Shown: positions 9,190 through 19,342, numbered from the stretch's first letter. The stretch: DNA of 64,000 nucleotides from CAZAMI01 sp964627805 (GCA_964627805.1 CAZVLA010000030.1:104826-168825), one strand, 5' to 3'. Notes: generated from the sequence alone by a model not told the origin. Made by a program: numbers and translations.

Positions 9190-10260
9190 ATGTTTCAGAG
9201 AGTAATAGCAGAGCTAGTGGGTGCGTTAGTTAAGTTGAGAATACCTAGACCTAAGTATGAATTACTAAGTGACTTAACTAATGAATCTGTAATTGGGGAT
9301 AAAAATGAATTAAGTATTAAGGAGATAAAGGAACCTAAGGAAATCTACAGCAAGTTTACCTTCGCAGCAATTGATGCTGCATCAGTAACCCTTCATGTAG
9401 GTTTTGGTGAGTTATCACTAGCGATGGCTACGTATGTAGATAGAAATAAATTAATAATATATCCTAAACTACGTGATAACGTCAGTATTGAAGTTCCTGT
9501 AGTAAGTAGTTATCTGAAAATAGAGAGTATCGACTGGATAACTGATAAGTACCTTAAATTAGGTATTAAGTACGTAAACGATCCAGAATTACCTGAAGGC
9601 GCTTTAGCTCACGACGTTAGGATATCCCTAGAAACTTACGTAATGAGTAAGGTTTATTCACGTAATGAACCCCCTAAGGTGCTAATAGTTGATGGACCCA
9701 TCGAATATCCGTATCGGCACCCCCTGGAACAGAGCTTATGGAATGATGAGATAAGAAGATTGAACAGAGATAGGGTTAAGGTCTTTAAGGATCTAATAAG
9801 CCGTGGAGTAGTGCCAGTAGCTGTAGTGAAGAGGGTATGGAACTCAAAAACTCAGATACCTGGCGTCGATGACGTCTACACTATAGTACGTAAGGTAATT
9901 AACTCAGGTATGATTAATAAGCCAGTCCTTATAGGACCTATTACGTCGTGGACTTCATTCAGTGATAGGAAGTACGTTTACTATATTTCAATACCGCTAA
10001 CCACTTACTTAGGGTCAATAACGCTACTTAGGATTGAACTACTTGAAGATGCGGTTAATAAGTTTAACTACATAGATGAGGTTCTATCATACGTAGCTTA
10101 CAGTTCATTAAGGGCGGGCCTGCCCGTACCATATATACTGCATCAAGCTGATAGAGTTAGTAAGAGAATTACATCATCTATAGCTAAATCAATAAGTGCT
10201 CTTCTAAAGGTTAAAGGCATACCCATGTTCTATGGAGGTGTTGTTATTGAGTGGGAGTAA
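9190..10260 (+). CDS. nurA: NurA 5'-3' nuclease
   Basis: Nuclease of DNA end resection that works with the HerA helicase and, in most archaea, with Mre11-Rad50. The NurA domain covers most of the 356 residues. The first conserved acidic motif is visible as FAAIDAASVTLHVG near residue 55, with VLIVDGPIEYPYRHP near 160 holding further active-site acids. It is the first gene of a two-gene operon with herA; the ends overlap by about 14 bases. mre11 and rad50 are not next to it here, although they often are in other archaea. Confidence 0.9.
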   Translation: MFQRVIAELVGALVKLRIPRPKYELLSDLTNESVIGDKNELSIKEIKEPKEIYSKFTFAAIDAASVTLHVGFGELSLAMATYVDRNKLIIYPKLRDNVSIEVPVVSSYLKIESIDWITDKYLKLGIKYVNDPELPEGALAHDVRISLETYVMSKVYSRNEPPKVLIVDGPIEYPYRHPLEQSLWNDEIRRLNRDRVKVFKDLISRGVVPVAVVKRVWNSKTQIPGVDDVYTIVRKVINSGMINKPVLIGPITSWTSFSDRKYVYYISIPLTTYLGSITLLRIELLEDAVNKFNYIDEVLSYVAYSSLRAGLPVPYILHQADRVSKRITSSIAKSISALLKVKGIPMFYGGVVIEWE

Positions 10261-12106
10261 CTTAGTTGATAAAATACGTAGGAATATTGAGGTTGCGTTT
10301 ACTAAGGCCAGAAAATTAGGTGAGTTAATCGGCGTCGTTAGTAGGAGGGTACCATCCAGGGTGCAGAGAGATAATTACTTAGTGTATGTTGAGGTAAATC
10401 CTGAGATGTACTACTCACTAGGTGATAAGATATGCATAGGCAATTACCTAGTTACTGTGGACATAAGGACACTTAAGGCTATAGGGTTGAGGATCACGGC
10501 CATAGGTAGATATGACGCAGTAACTGACCTTCAGATATCACCAGCACTGAATCTTGAGCCTGATCCTGAGGGACTCTTAGTTAATACAGTTATAGAGACA
10601 ACACCTCTACTAACTGAAACGGGTGAGCCTTTCGGATCAGCTATAGAGCCTCAATCACCCGTAGTTATACCTAAGGACAGTAATTTACTTGCTAGATTAA
10701 TAGGAGTTCCTGAGGAGGGGGTTACTATAGGTTACTTACATACAGGAGTAACTACTGTAGGTGAGGGTAACGTACCCTTAAAACTCCCTTATGTCGAGTT
10801 CTTTAAGCACTTACTAATCATAGGAACCACAGGTTCAGGTAAGACTACATTCGTTAAGAATCTAATGTACTCATTAATTAAGTCATGGAGAGAGGTCATC
10901 TTAATTGCTATTGATGCCGCAGGAGATTATACGCAGGTAGTGCTACCACCGCCTAGGTTACCATTAGATTCCGGGGTGTTTGTGAGAAGCGAAAAAGAGT
11001 TCCTTAAATATTATCCTAGATCAGTTACTGTTCTAGTACCTGCTAGGAAGGGTGACGGTGATATCGATAAATTCTCTATTAGGTACGTGATTAATAGATT
11101 AGCTAACATAGCGAAGTACTTCCATGGTAGGGAGTTGAGAGTAAGTATTGACGGAAGGGAGGTACTAGGAGATGGCTCAGTAGCTACTGATGTGAAAGTA
11201 CGTATTAATAACTACGTAGCTAGAGTAAGGGTCATACCTATATCACTGAGTTACGTTAAATTAAGGGACCACCTAGAGATATTCCCATTATTTTCAAGGC
11301 AGGCTAAGGTCTTCTTAAGGAATGTCATTGGTTACTTAGAGTCGGTGGTTGGTGGTATAAATAACTTCACGTACCTATACAAGGTATTTCAGGAAAGGAG
11401 TGATGAGATTATGCGTACATTGAAGATACATAGAGGTACTATGGAGAATATAGAGCGCGCACTAAACTTCATAGCTAGTTCAGAGGAAGTTGATGTTAGG
11501 ATGAACTTTAACGGCAATAGAGTTTCCTTAAGTATACCTAAGGCTGAAGAATTAGTAAGGAATTACGTAGGTCCCATAGTACTTGATTTAGACTATGCAT
11601 CACAGAGGGGAGCTCATTTCCTAGTACTTAATATGATAGCATATGAATTCCTTAGGGAACTCTACGCGTGGAAGAAGTCAGGTAGCGGTGACAGGCCCGT
11701 CATAGTGATCCTTGATGAAGCACATAGGTTCTTCCCGTCTGAAGGGACAAGTAGTGAGGAGGTTGAGTTGCTAGCTGACTTCATATCAAGGGTAGCTAGG
11801 TTAGGTAGGTCTAAAGGTTTAGGCCTCATATTCTCAACGCACTCACCCAAGGATGTACATAAGATAGTGATTCAATTAACAAATACTAAAGTTGTTTTCA
11901 GGAGTGAGCGCGAGTATCTCGAGTTTCTTGACGTGCCTAAGGAATTCATACCAATACTTGAGTTAGCTCAAGACCGTGTAGGCTTACTGAGGACAGCGGC
12001 CATAAGGTCAGGATTTTCACTATTTAGGACATCAGAACCATTACTTGGCCATTACGATGTCGGCAGGTTAATAGCGAGTACGTCACTTAGAAACAACTAT
12101 ACTTAA
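10247..12106 (+). CDS. herA: HerA bipolar DNA helicase/translocase
   Basis: Hexameric FtsK-HerA superfamily ATPase that drives resection with NurA. An N-terminal HAS-barrel-like region spans about residues 1-150. Walker A is GTTGSGKTTFVKN near 190 and Walker B is VIVILDEAHRFFPS near 490, with an SRVARLGRSKGLG sensor region and a downstream Arg finger. An ATG at 10232 is in frame, but GGAGGTG at 10234-10240 sits 6 bases before TTG 10247, so TTG 10247 is the better start. That gives 619 residues and a short overlap with nurA. Confidence 0.92.
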   Translation: MSGSNLVDKIRRNIEVAFTKARKLGELIGVVSRRVPSRVQRDNYLVYVEVNPEMYYSLGDKICIGNYLVTVDIRTLKAIGLRITAIGRYDAVTDLQISPALNLEPDPEGLLVNTVIETTPLLTETGEPFGSAIEPQSPVVIPKDSNLLARLIGVPEEGVTIGYLHTGVTTVGEGNVPLKLPYVEFFKHLLIIGTTGSGKTTFVKNLMYSLIKSWREVILIAIDAAGDYTQVVLPPPRLPLDSGVFVRSEKEFLKYYPRSVTVLVPARKGDGDIDKFSIRYVINRLANIAKYFHGRELRVSIDGREVLGDGSVATDVKVRINNYVARVRVIPISLSYVKLRDHLEIFPLFSRQAKVFLRNVIGYLESVVGGINNFTYLYKVFQERSDEIMRTLKIHRGTMENIERALNFIASSEEVDVRMNFNGNRVSLSIPKAEELVRNYVGPIVLDLDYASQRGAHFLVLNMIAYEFLRELYAWKKSGSGDRPVIVILDEAHRFFPSEGTSSEEVELLADFISRVARLGRSKGLGLIFSTHSPKDVHKIVIQLTNTKVVFRSEREYLEFLDVPKEFIPILELAQDRVGLLRTAAIRSGFSLFRTSEPLLGHYDVGRLIASTSLRNNYT

Positions 12107-12177
12107 CTTTAGAATTAAGTAAGTTAAGTATATCACCCTTACTTAACCATAATACTTTAGTAGGGAAGGTGTATATA

Positions 12178-14064
12178 GTGTGCGGTATCATCGCGGTTGT
12201 TAGGTTAGCGAGTAAGTCGGGTGAGAGATTAGGTGTAATTATTAAGGATTCGCTAAAGAGACTTGAGTATAGAGGATATGATTCAGTAGGTTTTGCGGTA
12301 ATAACTCATGATAAGCGATTAGTAGTTAGGAAGTCAAAGGGAATGATAGATGAAGTAAGTAGTAAGTTAGGATTTGATTTATTTGATGGGTTAGTAGGTA
12401 TAGGACACACTAGATGGGCTACCCACGGACCACCAAGCGACCGTAATGCACATCCACATACGGACTGTAACGAATCTATAGCGGTTGCTCATAACGGTAT
12501 TATAGAGAACTACCTAGAATTGAAGGAGTACTTAATTAAGAGAGGACACACATTTAGGTCGGAAACTGATACTGAGGTCATACCTCACTTAATCGAGGAG
12601 TTTAAGAAATTAGGATACAGAACCTATGAGGCCTTTAAAGCAGCAGTATCATTACTCAGAGGTACTTACGCCATAGTAGCTATAGATAGGGAGGTACCTG
12701 ATAGGGTATTTTTCGCTAAGAAGACGTCGCCATTAATTATAGGTCTTAGTGAAGGTAGTAACTACTTAGCTAGCGACATACCAGCGTTCCTACCTTACAC
12801 TAGGAAAGTAGTTGTTCTTATGGATGATGAGGTAGGGTACGTAACTGGTGATTCAGTACTCATTGAGAGGTTACTTAAGCATTACGAATTAAGTGAATTG
12901 AGTTCCTTGGGCAGTATTGAGGTGAAGGCAGTACCTACTGACTACAGCTATAGGGTAAGAATTATTGAGTGGTCCCCTGAAATGGCTATGAAGGGTGGTT
13001 ACCCGCACTTTATGCTTAAGGAGATACATGAGCAACCAATAGCTCTTGCACAGACATTAGCTGGTATTTCTGAGGTAATTAATGATGTAGTCAAGGTTAT
13101 TTCAAGAGCTGATAAAGTAATACTAGTAGGTGCAGGCACTTCCTACCATGCTTCACTCCTTGGTGCTTTAGCGATAAGTAACTTAGCAAGTACTTGGTCA
13201 TCAGCTATAATATCCTCTGAGGCTAGGTGGTTCATTAAGGGGTTAGGTAGTAATGACGTAGTAATAGCTGTTAGTCAGTCTGGGGAAACCATAGATACCT
13301 TACTAGCTGTTAGGGAGGCTAAGAAGAGAGGAGCCTTCGTAGTAGCATTATCAAACGTTATTGACTCAGCAATACCTAGGGAATCCGACATAAGTATATA
13401 CACAAGAGCAGGTCCTGAAATCGGTGTTGCAGCTACTAAGACTTTCACAACTCAAGTAGTTACCCTCATCTACTTAGCTACTAAGCTAGGTGAGTATAGG
13501 GGGGTACTAAGTAATAATGAGGTATCCTCGATAAAAGCGTCGTTAAGGGAGATTCCAGATGTAGTATCTAGGGTAATATCAGTTCATGAAGCAAGAGCTA
13601 AGGAATTAGCTCGTAGGTTATCACGTAAGCAATCAGCGTTCTACCTAGGTAGGGGGTTAGGGCTCCCTACCTCTATGGAGGGGGCGCTGAAGCTCAAGGA
13701 AATAGCATATATTCACGCTGAAGCCTACCCTGCGGGAGAATCCAAGCATGGACCCATAGCACTTATTGAGGAAGGCTTTCCAGTATTCTTTACGGTACTT
13801 AGTAAGGACGATGGTGAGTTACTTAAGAGTAATATTGAGGAAATGAGGGCTAGGTATGCATGGACCATAGGTGTAGTACCTAGTAGTGAGGAGGAGGTAA
13901 TTAGGTTACTTAATGATGTATTCGTAATGCCTTCATTAAATACTTACGTGGCCCCTATAGCGTACATAATACCTTATCAACTCGTCGCGTATTACACATC
14001 GGTAACTAGGGGTTACAACCCAGATAAGCCTAGGAACCTAGCTAAGACAGTCACAGTTGTTTAG
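12178..14064 (+). CDS. glmS: Glutamine-fructose-6-phosphate aminotransferase (isomerizing)
   Basis: Makes glucosamine-6-phosphate from fructose-6-phosphate and glutamine. The N-terminal class II glutaminase domain (about 1-230) has the catalytic Cys2 directly after the initiator, and GIGHTRWATHG is present; two SIS domains follow (about 310-440 and 480-620). The Cys must be N-terminal, so GTG 12178 is chosen over the in-frame GTG at 12169; AAGGTG 6 bases before it supports this. A TATA-like AAGTATATC lies about 50 bases upstream. The GlmU-like gene begins 9 bases after the stop, so amino-sugar nucleotide synthesis is in one operon. Confidence 0.95.
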   Translation: MCGIIAVVRLASKSGERLGVIIKDSLKRLEYRGYDSVGFAVITHDKRLVVRKSKGMIDEVSSKLGFDLFDGLVGIGHTRWATHGPPSDRNAHPHTDCNESIAVAHNGIIENYLELKEYLIKRGHTFRSETDTEVIPHLIEEFKKLGYRTYEAFKAAVSLLRGTYAIVAIDREVPDRVFFAKKTSPLIIGLSEGSNYLASDIPAFLPYTRKVVVLMDDEVGYVTGDSVLIERLLKHYELSELSSLGSIEVKAVPTDYSYRVRIIEWSPEMAMKGGYPHFMLKEIHEQPIALAQTLAGISEVINDVVKVISRADKVILVGAGTSYHASLLGALAISNLASTWSSAIISSEARWFIKGLGSNDVVIAVSQSGETIDTLLAVREAKKRGAFVVALSNVIDSAIPRESDISIYTRAGPEIGVAATKTFTTQVVTLIYLATKLGEYRGVLSNNEVSSIKASLREIPDVVSRVISVHEARAKELARRLSRKQSAFYLGRGLGLPTSMEGALKLKEIAYIHAEAYPAGESKHGPIALIEEGFPVFFTVLSKDDGELLKSNIEEMRARYAWTIGVVPSSEEEVIRLLNDVFVMPSLNTYVAPIAYIIPYQLVAYYTSVTRGYNPDKPRNLAKTVTVV

Positions 14065-14073
14065 GTGATTTAC

Positions 14074-15219
14074 ATGAGAGCGGTCATATTAGCTGGAGGT
14101 CCTGGAAAAGGATTAGCGAGAGTAAGTGGAGGTCTGCCTAAGACACTCTTAAGTATAGCTGGTAAGGCGGTGATTGAGTACGTGCTAGATGCTGTAATTG
14201 AGGCTGGTATTAGGGACATAACCTTAGTTACTGATAAACCTAGTTACTTCGCATACCTTAAGGAGAAGTACTCAAGAGTACTATCAATAACTGTTAAGGA
14301 GCAGGTAGGTAAGGAAGTAGCTGGTGCCGTATTATCGGCTAAGGAGGAATTAAGTAAGGGAGCAATACTAATTTACGGCGATACCCTAGTACCTAGTACA
14401 GCCATAAATTCGTTAGTAGATGCGTTCTATAGTTACGGATGTCCCGTACTCATGGTAGTTCCCGAGATGGATGTAAGGCTTTATGGGGCAGTTAAGGTTA
14501 ATAGAAGAAACTTCATTACGGAATTCATCGAAAAACCAAGTAAGCATTTAGAAGGTTACTACGCTTTCGGAGGTATATCAATACTTAATAAAGAGATAGT
14601 GGATCTAATCGAGGAGGAGGAAGCATTAGACAAGGCAATTAGGAATTACCTAAGTAAGGGAGGTAAGTTAATAGCATCTATATGGAGTGGGTGGTGGGTC
14701 GACGTAGGCTATCCTTGGGACATATTAGAAGCAATATATTACATACTCAATATGAGGAAGGCATCATTGATATCATCAAGCGCTAAAATAGCGTCTACTG
14801 CAGTTATTGAGGGTCCAGTAATTATTGATGAAGGTGCTGAAGTAGACCATTACGCAATAATTAAGGGTCCGGCGTACATAGGTAAAGAAGTATTCGTAGG
14901 CGCTAATACATTCATAAGACCCTACACGTCAATTGAGCGTAACTCAGTTATTAGCTCATACGCAGAAGTAACGTGGTCTTACATAGGTGAGTCAGTAACT
15001 ATAGGTAGGGGCTCATTCCTAGGCTATAGCGTAGTTGGTAGAGAAGCTGTTATAGAACCTCAAGTATTTACGAAATTACTTGTAGAGTCTGAAGGAATAG
15101 GTATTAAGGTAATTAAGGAATATAAGAGGAGAAGGGAGTACCACAAGATAGGCTCATTCATAAGTGCTAAAGCGAGAGTTAAGTCATTAACGATATTAAA
15201 ACCAGGGACGTACATTTAA
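14074..15219 (+). CDS. GlmU-like sugar-1-phosphate nucleotidyltransferase
   Basis: Nucleotidyltransferase domain (about residues 1-225) followed by a left-handed beta-helix of hexapeptide repeats (about 240-330). This is the layout of bifunctional GlcNAc-1-phosphate uridylyltransferase/GlcN-1-phosphate acetyltransferases, and the position after glmS fits UDP-GlcNAc synthesis. The signature loop is LAGGPGKGLARVSGGLPKTL: the usual Arg of GxGTR is absent, while the later LPK is kept. ATG 14074 follows GGTGATTTAC; a GTG at 14065 is inside that ribosome site and is less likely. The base specificity (UTP or dTTP) is not certain. Confidence 0.85.
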   Translation: MRAVILAGGPGKGLARVSGGLPKTLLSIAGKAVIEYVLDAVIEAGIRDITLVTDKPSYFAYLKEKYSRVLSITVKEQVGKEVAGAVLSAKEELSKGAILIYGDTLVPSTAINSLVDAFYSYGCPVLMVVPEMDVRLYGAVKVNRRNFITEFIEKPSKHLEGYYAFGGISILNKEIVDLIEEEEALDKAIRNYLSKGGKLIASIWSGWWVDVGYPWDILEAIYYILNMRKASLISSSAKIASTAVIEGPVIIDEGAEVDHYAIIKGPAYIGKEVFVGANTFIRPYTSIERNSVISSYAEVTWSYIGESVTIGRGSFLGYSVVGREAVIEPQVFTKLLVESEGIGIKVIKEYKRRREYHKIGSFISAKARVKSLTILKPGTYI

Positions 15220-15269
15220 TTAATGACATCTTGGCATCATGATTTCAATTCCCTAGGTACGAATGTAAG

Positions 15270-15857
15270 TTACTCTTCACTACGTGTATTCTCTAGCTTT
15301 ATTGACTTAATGACTCCATCAACTATTTTGTCCTTAACGTCATAACCTATCTTCCTAAGTAATTCCTTTGCCTCCTGTAAGTCTCTGATGTTATATATGC
15401 GGAACAACTCACCTAACTCCCATGGGAACACTATCCACTTAGTAGTCTTAACCGCGTAGAAGTCAGGTATTATTATCGATCGCGGCTTAAAGAAAAGAGC
15501 AGCTACCTTAACCTCCTTAGCACCCCTTAACCTAGCTTGCTCAGTAACTATCTCTAATGTCCTTCCTGACTCAACAACGTCATCAACTATAAGTACCTTC
15601 TTACCCCTAACATCAATAACTAATGGTTGAGTAATTATAGGTCTTTCGGCTCTCTCACCAACACTCTTATAAAACTTAACCTCAACAATACCTAATTCAT
15701 CAATATTTAATGCATCAGCTATTATCCTAGCAATGATGTATCCACCACGTAAGATACCAATGATAACGTCGGGTCTATATCCACTCTCTAGAACTTTAAC
15801 AGCGAGCTCAAGGGACTTTTCATGGATTTCCTCCCAAGTTACGGGAAGAAACTCCAT
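15270..15857 (-). CDS. Purine phosphoribosyltransferase (Gpt/Xpt-like)
   Basis: Type I phosphoribosyltransferase of 195 residues for purine salvage, transferring a base to PRPP in the cytoplasm. The PRPP-binding motif VLIVDDVVESGRT lies near residue 88 and an IIGILRGGY loop near 35. The substrate (hypoxanthine, xanthine or guanine) cannot be read from sequence. AAGGTG precedes the ATG. A second, related enzyme sits beside guaA at 58304, so the genome keeps at least two copies with probably different substrates. It is a single gene convergent with glmS and the GlmU-like gene. Confidence 0.85.
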   Translation of the reverse strand: MEFLPVTWEEIHEKSLELAVKVLESGYRPDVIIGILRGGYIIARIIADALNIDELGIVEVKFYKSVGERAERPIITQPLVIDVRGKKVLIVDDVVESGRTLEIVTEQARLRGAKEVKVAALFFKPRSIIIPDFYAVKTTKWIVFPWELGELFRIYNIRDLQEAKELLRKIGYDVKDKIVDGVIKSIKLENTRSEE

Positions 15858-15964
15858 TATTACACCTTCATGTATTATTAAGTAATTACTAGATAAAGCT
15901 TTACCTCTAAGCAGTCTTACGTACTAATTTAGTTTAACCCCTCACTAATTCTAGGTGCTGTTAC

Positions 15965-17329
15965 GTGGACTTAACTGACTTAATTAAGGAAGGAATACAT
16001 TCGGTTGCGATAGTAGGTGCTTCACCTAAGAAGGGGAAGATAGGTAATGTAATACTTACTAACTTAATGAGGTACGGCTTCAAGGGTAGGGTATACCTAG
16101 TAAATCCTAAGTATAAGGAAGTACTCGGTATTAAGTGCTGGTCAAGCGTAAGTGAATTACCTGAAGCACCCGACATGGCGGTAATCGCAGTACCTCCTAA
16201 GGCGGTAATTAAGGTAATTAGCGAATTAAGTAGGGTAGGATGCAAATTAGCAGTAATTATAACATCTGGATTTAAGGAAGCGGGTAAGGAGAATCTAGAA
16301 AATGAGTTAATTAGTCGCGCAGGTCCTTACTTAAGAATAGTAGGACCGAACTCAGCAGGTATATTCCTAAGTAAGTTAAGGTTATATGCTAGTATTGAAG
16401 TCATAGTAAGTAGCGGTAAAGTAGGTATAGCAACACAAAGCGGTGCTGTTGGTGGCGCGATATCATACATACTTTCTAAGCTCTCATCAGGTCCTTCTTT
16501 CATGATTAGCTTAGGTAATATGTGTGATGTAGACATTAATGAAGTATTAAGATATGCCCTACAAGATGATGATACTGAAGCAGTTATCGCGTATATAGAG
16601 TGGCTTAGGAGTGGTAAGGAATTCATGATAAATGCGAAGGAACTTAGCAAGAGGAAACCCTTAGTAGTGATTAAGGGTGGCTGGGGTGAAGTAAGCTCAG
16701 AAGCCATCCTATCACACACTGGAGGTTTCTCAGGGAGTTACGAGGTATTCTTAGGAGCTATGAAACAATGCGGTGCCTACGTAGCTTCGGATCTGCAAGA
16801 AGCATGTGAAGTTACTGAAGTACTTAGGAGGATCAAGTCAATCCGCGGTAACAGAGTTTTAGTAGTGACTAATTCAGGCGGCCTAGGTATATTGGCTGTA
16901 TCCCACTTAGAGCATGAAGGTGCTTCATTACCTAAACCACCTAAGGAGTTACTTAAGGAATTAGTTAGTGTAGTAGGTAAGGAACCTACGGGTAGGAATC
17001 CTCTAGATTTCGGCGGTGATAGTAGGCTAATTGATTTGCTTAAAGTAGCAGGCATCGATGAATTAAAGCGTACCTACGACCTACTACTATTCCTATACGT
17101 ACCGACTGCCCTAGATACTAAGGAGAGTATATGTAGGGACTTTAGATCTGTGAGTGAAGTCAGTATACCTACGGTGGTCTACTATGAGGGTGGGTGGAAG
17201 GAAGAAGTGATTAAGTGTATATCAAGTAAGTTGCCCGTAGTGACTTCAATTAATAACATGACTAAAGCATTCAAGGCCCTACAGAGCAGGGCTAAGTTTC
17301 TTAGAAGATATTCTTTAAATACTGAATAA
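15965..17329 (+). CDS. ADP-forming acyl-CoA synthetase, alpha subunit
   Basis: CoA-binding and ligase domains of acetate/acyl-CoA synthetase (ADP-forming), which makes ATP from acyl-CoA. The CoA-binding domain (IVGASPKKGKIG) is at the N-terminus, a succinyl-CoA synthetase-like domain follows, and the phosphorylatable catalytic His is seen in LSHTGGFSG near residue 260. The 454-residue length fits a separate alpha subunit; the ATP-grasp beta subunit is not in this window. It directly precedes iorAB, so arylacetyl-CoA from IorAB is a plausible substrate. The GTG start has a TATA-like TTTAGTTTAAC about 30 bases upstream. Confidence 0.92.
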   Translation: MDLTDLIKEGIHSVAIVGASPKKGKIGNVILTNLMRYGFKGRVYLVNPKYKEVLGIKCWSSVSELPEAPDMAVIAVPPKAVIKVISELSRVGCKLAVIITSGFKEAGKENLENELISRAGPYLRIVGPNSAGIFLSKLRLYASIEVIVSSGKVGIATQSGAVGGAISYILSKLSSGPSFMISLGNMCDVDINEVLRYALQDDDTEAVIAYIEWLRSGKEFMINAKELSKRKPLVVIKGGWGEVSSEAILSHTGGFSGSYEVFLGAMKQCGAYVASDLQEACEVTEVLRRIKSIRGNRVLVVTNSGGLGILAVSHLEHEGASLPKPPKELLKELVSVVGKEPTGRNPLDFGGDSRLIDLLKVAGIDELKRTYDLLLFLYVPTALDTKESICRDFRSVSEVSIPTVVYYEGGWKEEVIKCISSKLPVVTSINNMTKAFKALQSRAKFLRRYSLNTE

Positions 17330-17352
17330 TATTTATGAATCAAATAAAAATC

Positions 17353-17371
17353 TTTTACTTACAAAGTAAAA
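17353..17371. promoter_or_regulatory. Palindrome in the iorAB leader/promoter
   Basis: TTTTACTT and AAGTAAAA form a perfect 8-bp inverted repeat with a 3-base centre, 34 bases before the iorA ATG. It is the kind of element a dimeric repressor would bind; the regulator is unknown. Confidence 0.45.
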
Positions 17372-17404
17372 TTCTTACATAGACAAATCCAGGAGGTTGT
17401 GCGA

Positions 17405-19342
17405 ATGGGTAGTTGCTTAAGGGAAGTAAACCCGCTAAAAGCACCTGAAAATACGCGTATCGCTCTCATGGGTAATGAAGCCATAGCCAGGGGAGCACTA
17501 GAGGGTGGTGTTTACGTCGTGACAGGATATCCAGGAACACCATCAAGTGAAGTAATTATGACTCTACATAGGTTCGGTAAGGAACTAGACCTATACGTTG
17601 AGTGGGCAGTTAATGAGAGAGTAGCTTTTGAGGTAGCCTTCGGCGCATCGATGGCTGGCGCTAGGTCATTAGTTACTATGAAAGCACCCGGGCTTAATGT
17701 TGCTTTAGACCCCATAGTATCAGCTGCTTACGCGGGTACTAACGGCGGGTTAGTGATCTTAGTAGCTGATGACCCCGGCCCACACACAACGCAGACTGAG
17801 CAGGATAGTAGATGGATAAGTAAGTTAGTGAAATTACCTATGATATCCCCTTCAAATCCTCAGGAAGCTAAGGACTTCACGCGGGATTCACTAGAGCTTA
17901 GCGAGGAGGTGGGGTTACCTATAATATTAAGGACGACGACTAGAGTCAATCATACAATAGCTGATGTAGTACTCGGTAAATTAAGAGAGCCGGTTAAGTT
18001 TAAAGGCATCACGTATGACCCGCCTAGGTACGTTAGGGCTGGTATGAAGTGGAATCTAGAACGCCATAGATGGCTAAACAATAAGCTTATGGAGTTCTTA
18101 GATAAGTATAGTAAGTACTTTAAGGAATGTGTATTAGGTAATGGTGAGATAGGTATAGTAACCGAGGGCATAGCTTTCGAGTATATCGCTGAATTAATGA
18201 GCAGGGTTAAGGACCTAAGTAAGGTACTGAGTGTCTTAAAGTTAAACGTGGTATACCCGACGCCTAAGGAGGCAATATTAGACTTCATTAAGGATAAGGA
18301 TGTAGTATTAGTTATTGAAGAGCTCGATCCATTCATTGAGGACGCAGTTAAGAACGTAGTAGCTACTTACTCATTAAATACTAAAGTCCTAGGTAAGGAG
18401 GAAGGGATAATGCCTTATGAGGGTGAGTTAAGTATGGATTTAGTGATTAATGCGTTAGTGAGGACCTTAAGTATAGCTAATATTGATGAAGAGGTAATAG
18501 CCGTGATTAAGGAGTTAATACCTCCTCAAGTGAGTAGTAATGAAGCAAGTGACGTACCGCCTCGACCTCCCCCATTATGTCCGGGATGTCCTCACAGGTT
18601 CACTTACATAGCATTGATTGAGGCATTGAAAGAGTTAGGACTTAGTAAGACCTCAGTACCTATTATAGGTGATATAGGTTGCTATGCATTAAGCGTTAAT
18701 CCCCCCTTAAGAGCTATATGGGTTGAGCATAGTATGGGAGCTAGCATATCTATAGGTATGGGTATTAAGGTATCGGGAATTAAAGGCCACGTAATAGCTA
18801 CTATAGGTGACTCAACATTCTTCCATGGGGGCATTCAACCACTGATTGAAGCGGTGCATAAGGGGGTAGATCTCCTCGTAATAATACTAGATAATTCGGT
18901 CGTGGCCATGACAGGTCATCAATCAACCCCTTCATGGAGTATAACAGAGAGCGGCAGGAAAGCTAATCCCGTATCAATACTCAATATAGTTAAGTCACTT
19001 AACGTTAGTGCAGTATCCGTAATCGATCCTTACGACCTAGATAAGATGAAGAGGGAGATTAAGCGTATGTTAGGTATTAGTGGTGTTAAGGTAATAATAG
19101 CCTCTAGGGAATGCGCATTAATGGCTAAGAGATTAGGTAAGTTAACTAGCTACTGTAGAGTAGATAGCTCTAAATGCGTGGGATGCGGTACGTGTGTGTT
19201 AGTTACTGGTTGCCCAGCAATACACCTAACTAGCGAGGGCAAGGCTAGGATAGACCCTACAGATTGTGTAGGTTGTAACTTATGTAGTATGTTCTGTAAG
19301 TACAACGCGATAGTTAAGGAGGCTAGGGAGTATGGTAGTTAA
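17405..19342 (+). CDS. iorA: Indolepyruvate:ferredoxin oxidoreductase alpha subunit
   Basis: Oxidizes aryl 2-oxo acids from aromatic amino acids to aryl-acyl-CoA, reducing ferredoxin. The pyrimidine-binding domain is N-terminal (VTGYPGTPSSEV, VNERVAFEVAFGASMAGAR). The TPP-binding domain is around residues 395-560 (GDIGCYALS, GDSTFFHGG, ILDNSVVAMTGHQ). Two 4Fe-4S ferredoxin motifs close the protein (CVGCGTCV and CVGCNLCSMFC). ATG 17405 is 7 bases after GGAGGT; a GTG at 17399 is too close. iorB overlaps the 3' end by 11 bases. Confidence 0.95.
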   Translation: MGSCLREVNPLKAPENTRIALMGNEAIARGALEGGVYVVTGYPGTPSSEVIMTLHRFGKELDLYVEWAVNERVAFEVAFGASMAGARSLVTMKAPGLNVALDPIVSAAYAGTNGGLVILVADDPGPHTTQTEQDSRWISKLVKLPMISPSNPQEAKDFTRDSLELSEEVGLPIILRTTTRVNHTIADVVLGKLREPVKFKGITYDPPRYVRAGMKWNLERHRWLNNKLMEFLDKYSKYFKECVLGNGEIGIVTEGIAFEYIAELMSRVKDLSKVLSVLKLNVVYPTPKEAILDFIKDKDVVLVIEELDPFIEDAVKNVVATYSLNTKVLGKEEGIMPYEGELSMDLVINALVRTLSIANIDEEVIAVIKELIPPQVSSNEASDVPPRPPPLCPGCPHRFTYIALIEALKELGLSKTSVPIIGDIGCYALSVNPPLRAIWVEHSMGASISIGMGIKVSGIKGHVIATIGDSTFFHGGIQPLIEAVHKGVDLLVIILDNSVVAMTGHQSTPSWSITESGRKANPVSILNIVKSLNVSAVSVIDPYDLDKMKREIKRMLGISGVKVIIASRECALMAKRLGKLTSYCRVDSSKCVGCGTCVLVTGCPAIHLTSEGKARIDPTDCVGCNLCSMFCKYNAIVKEAREYGS

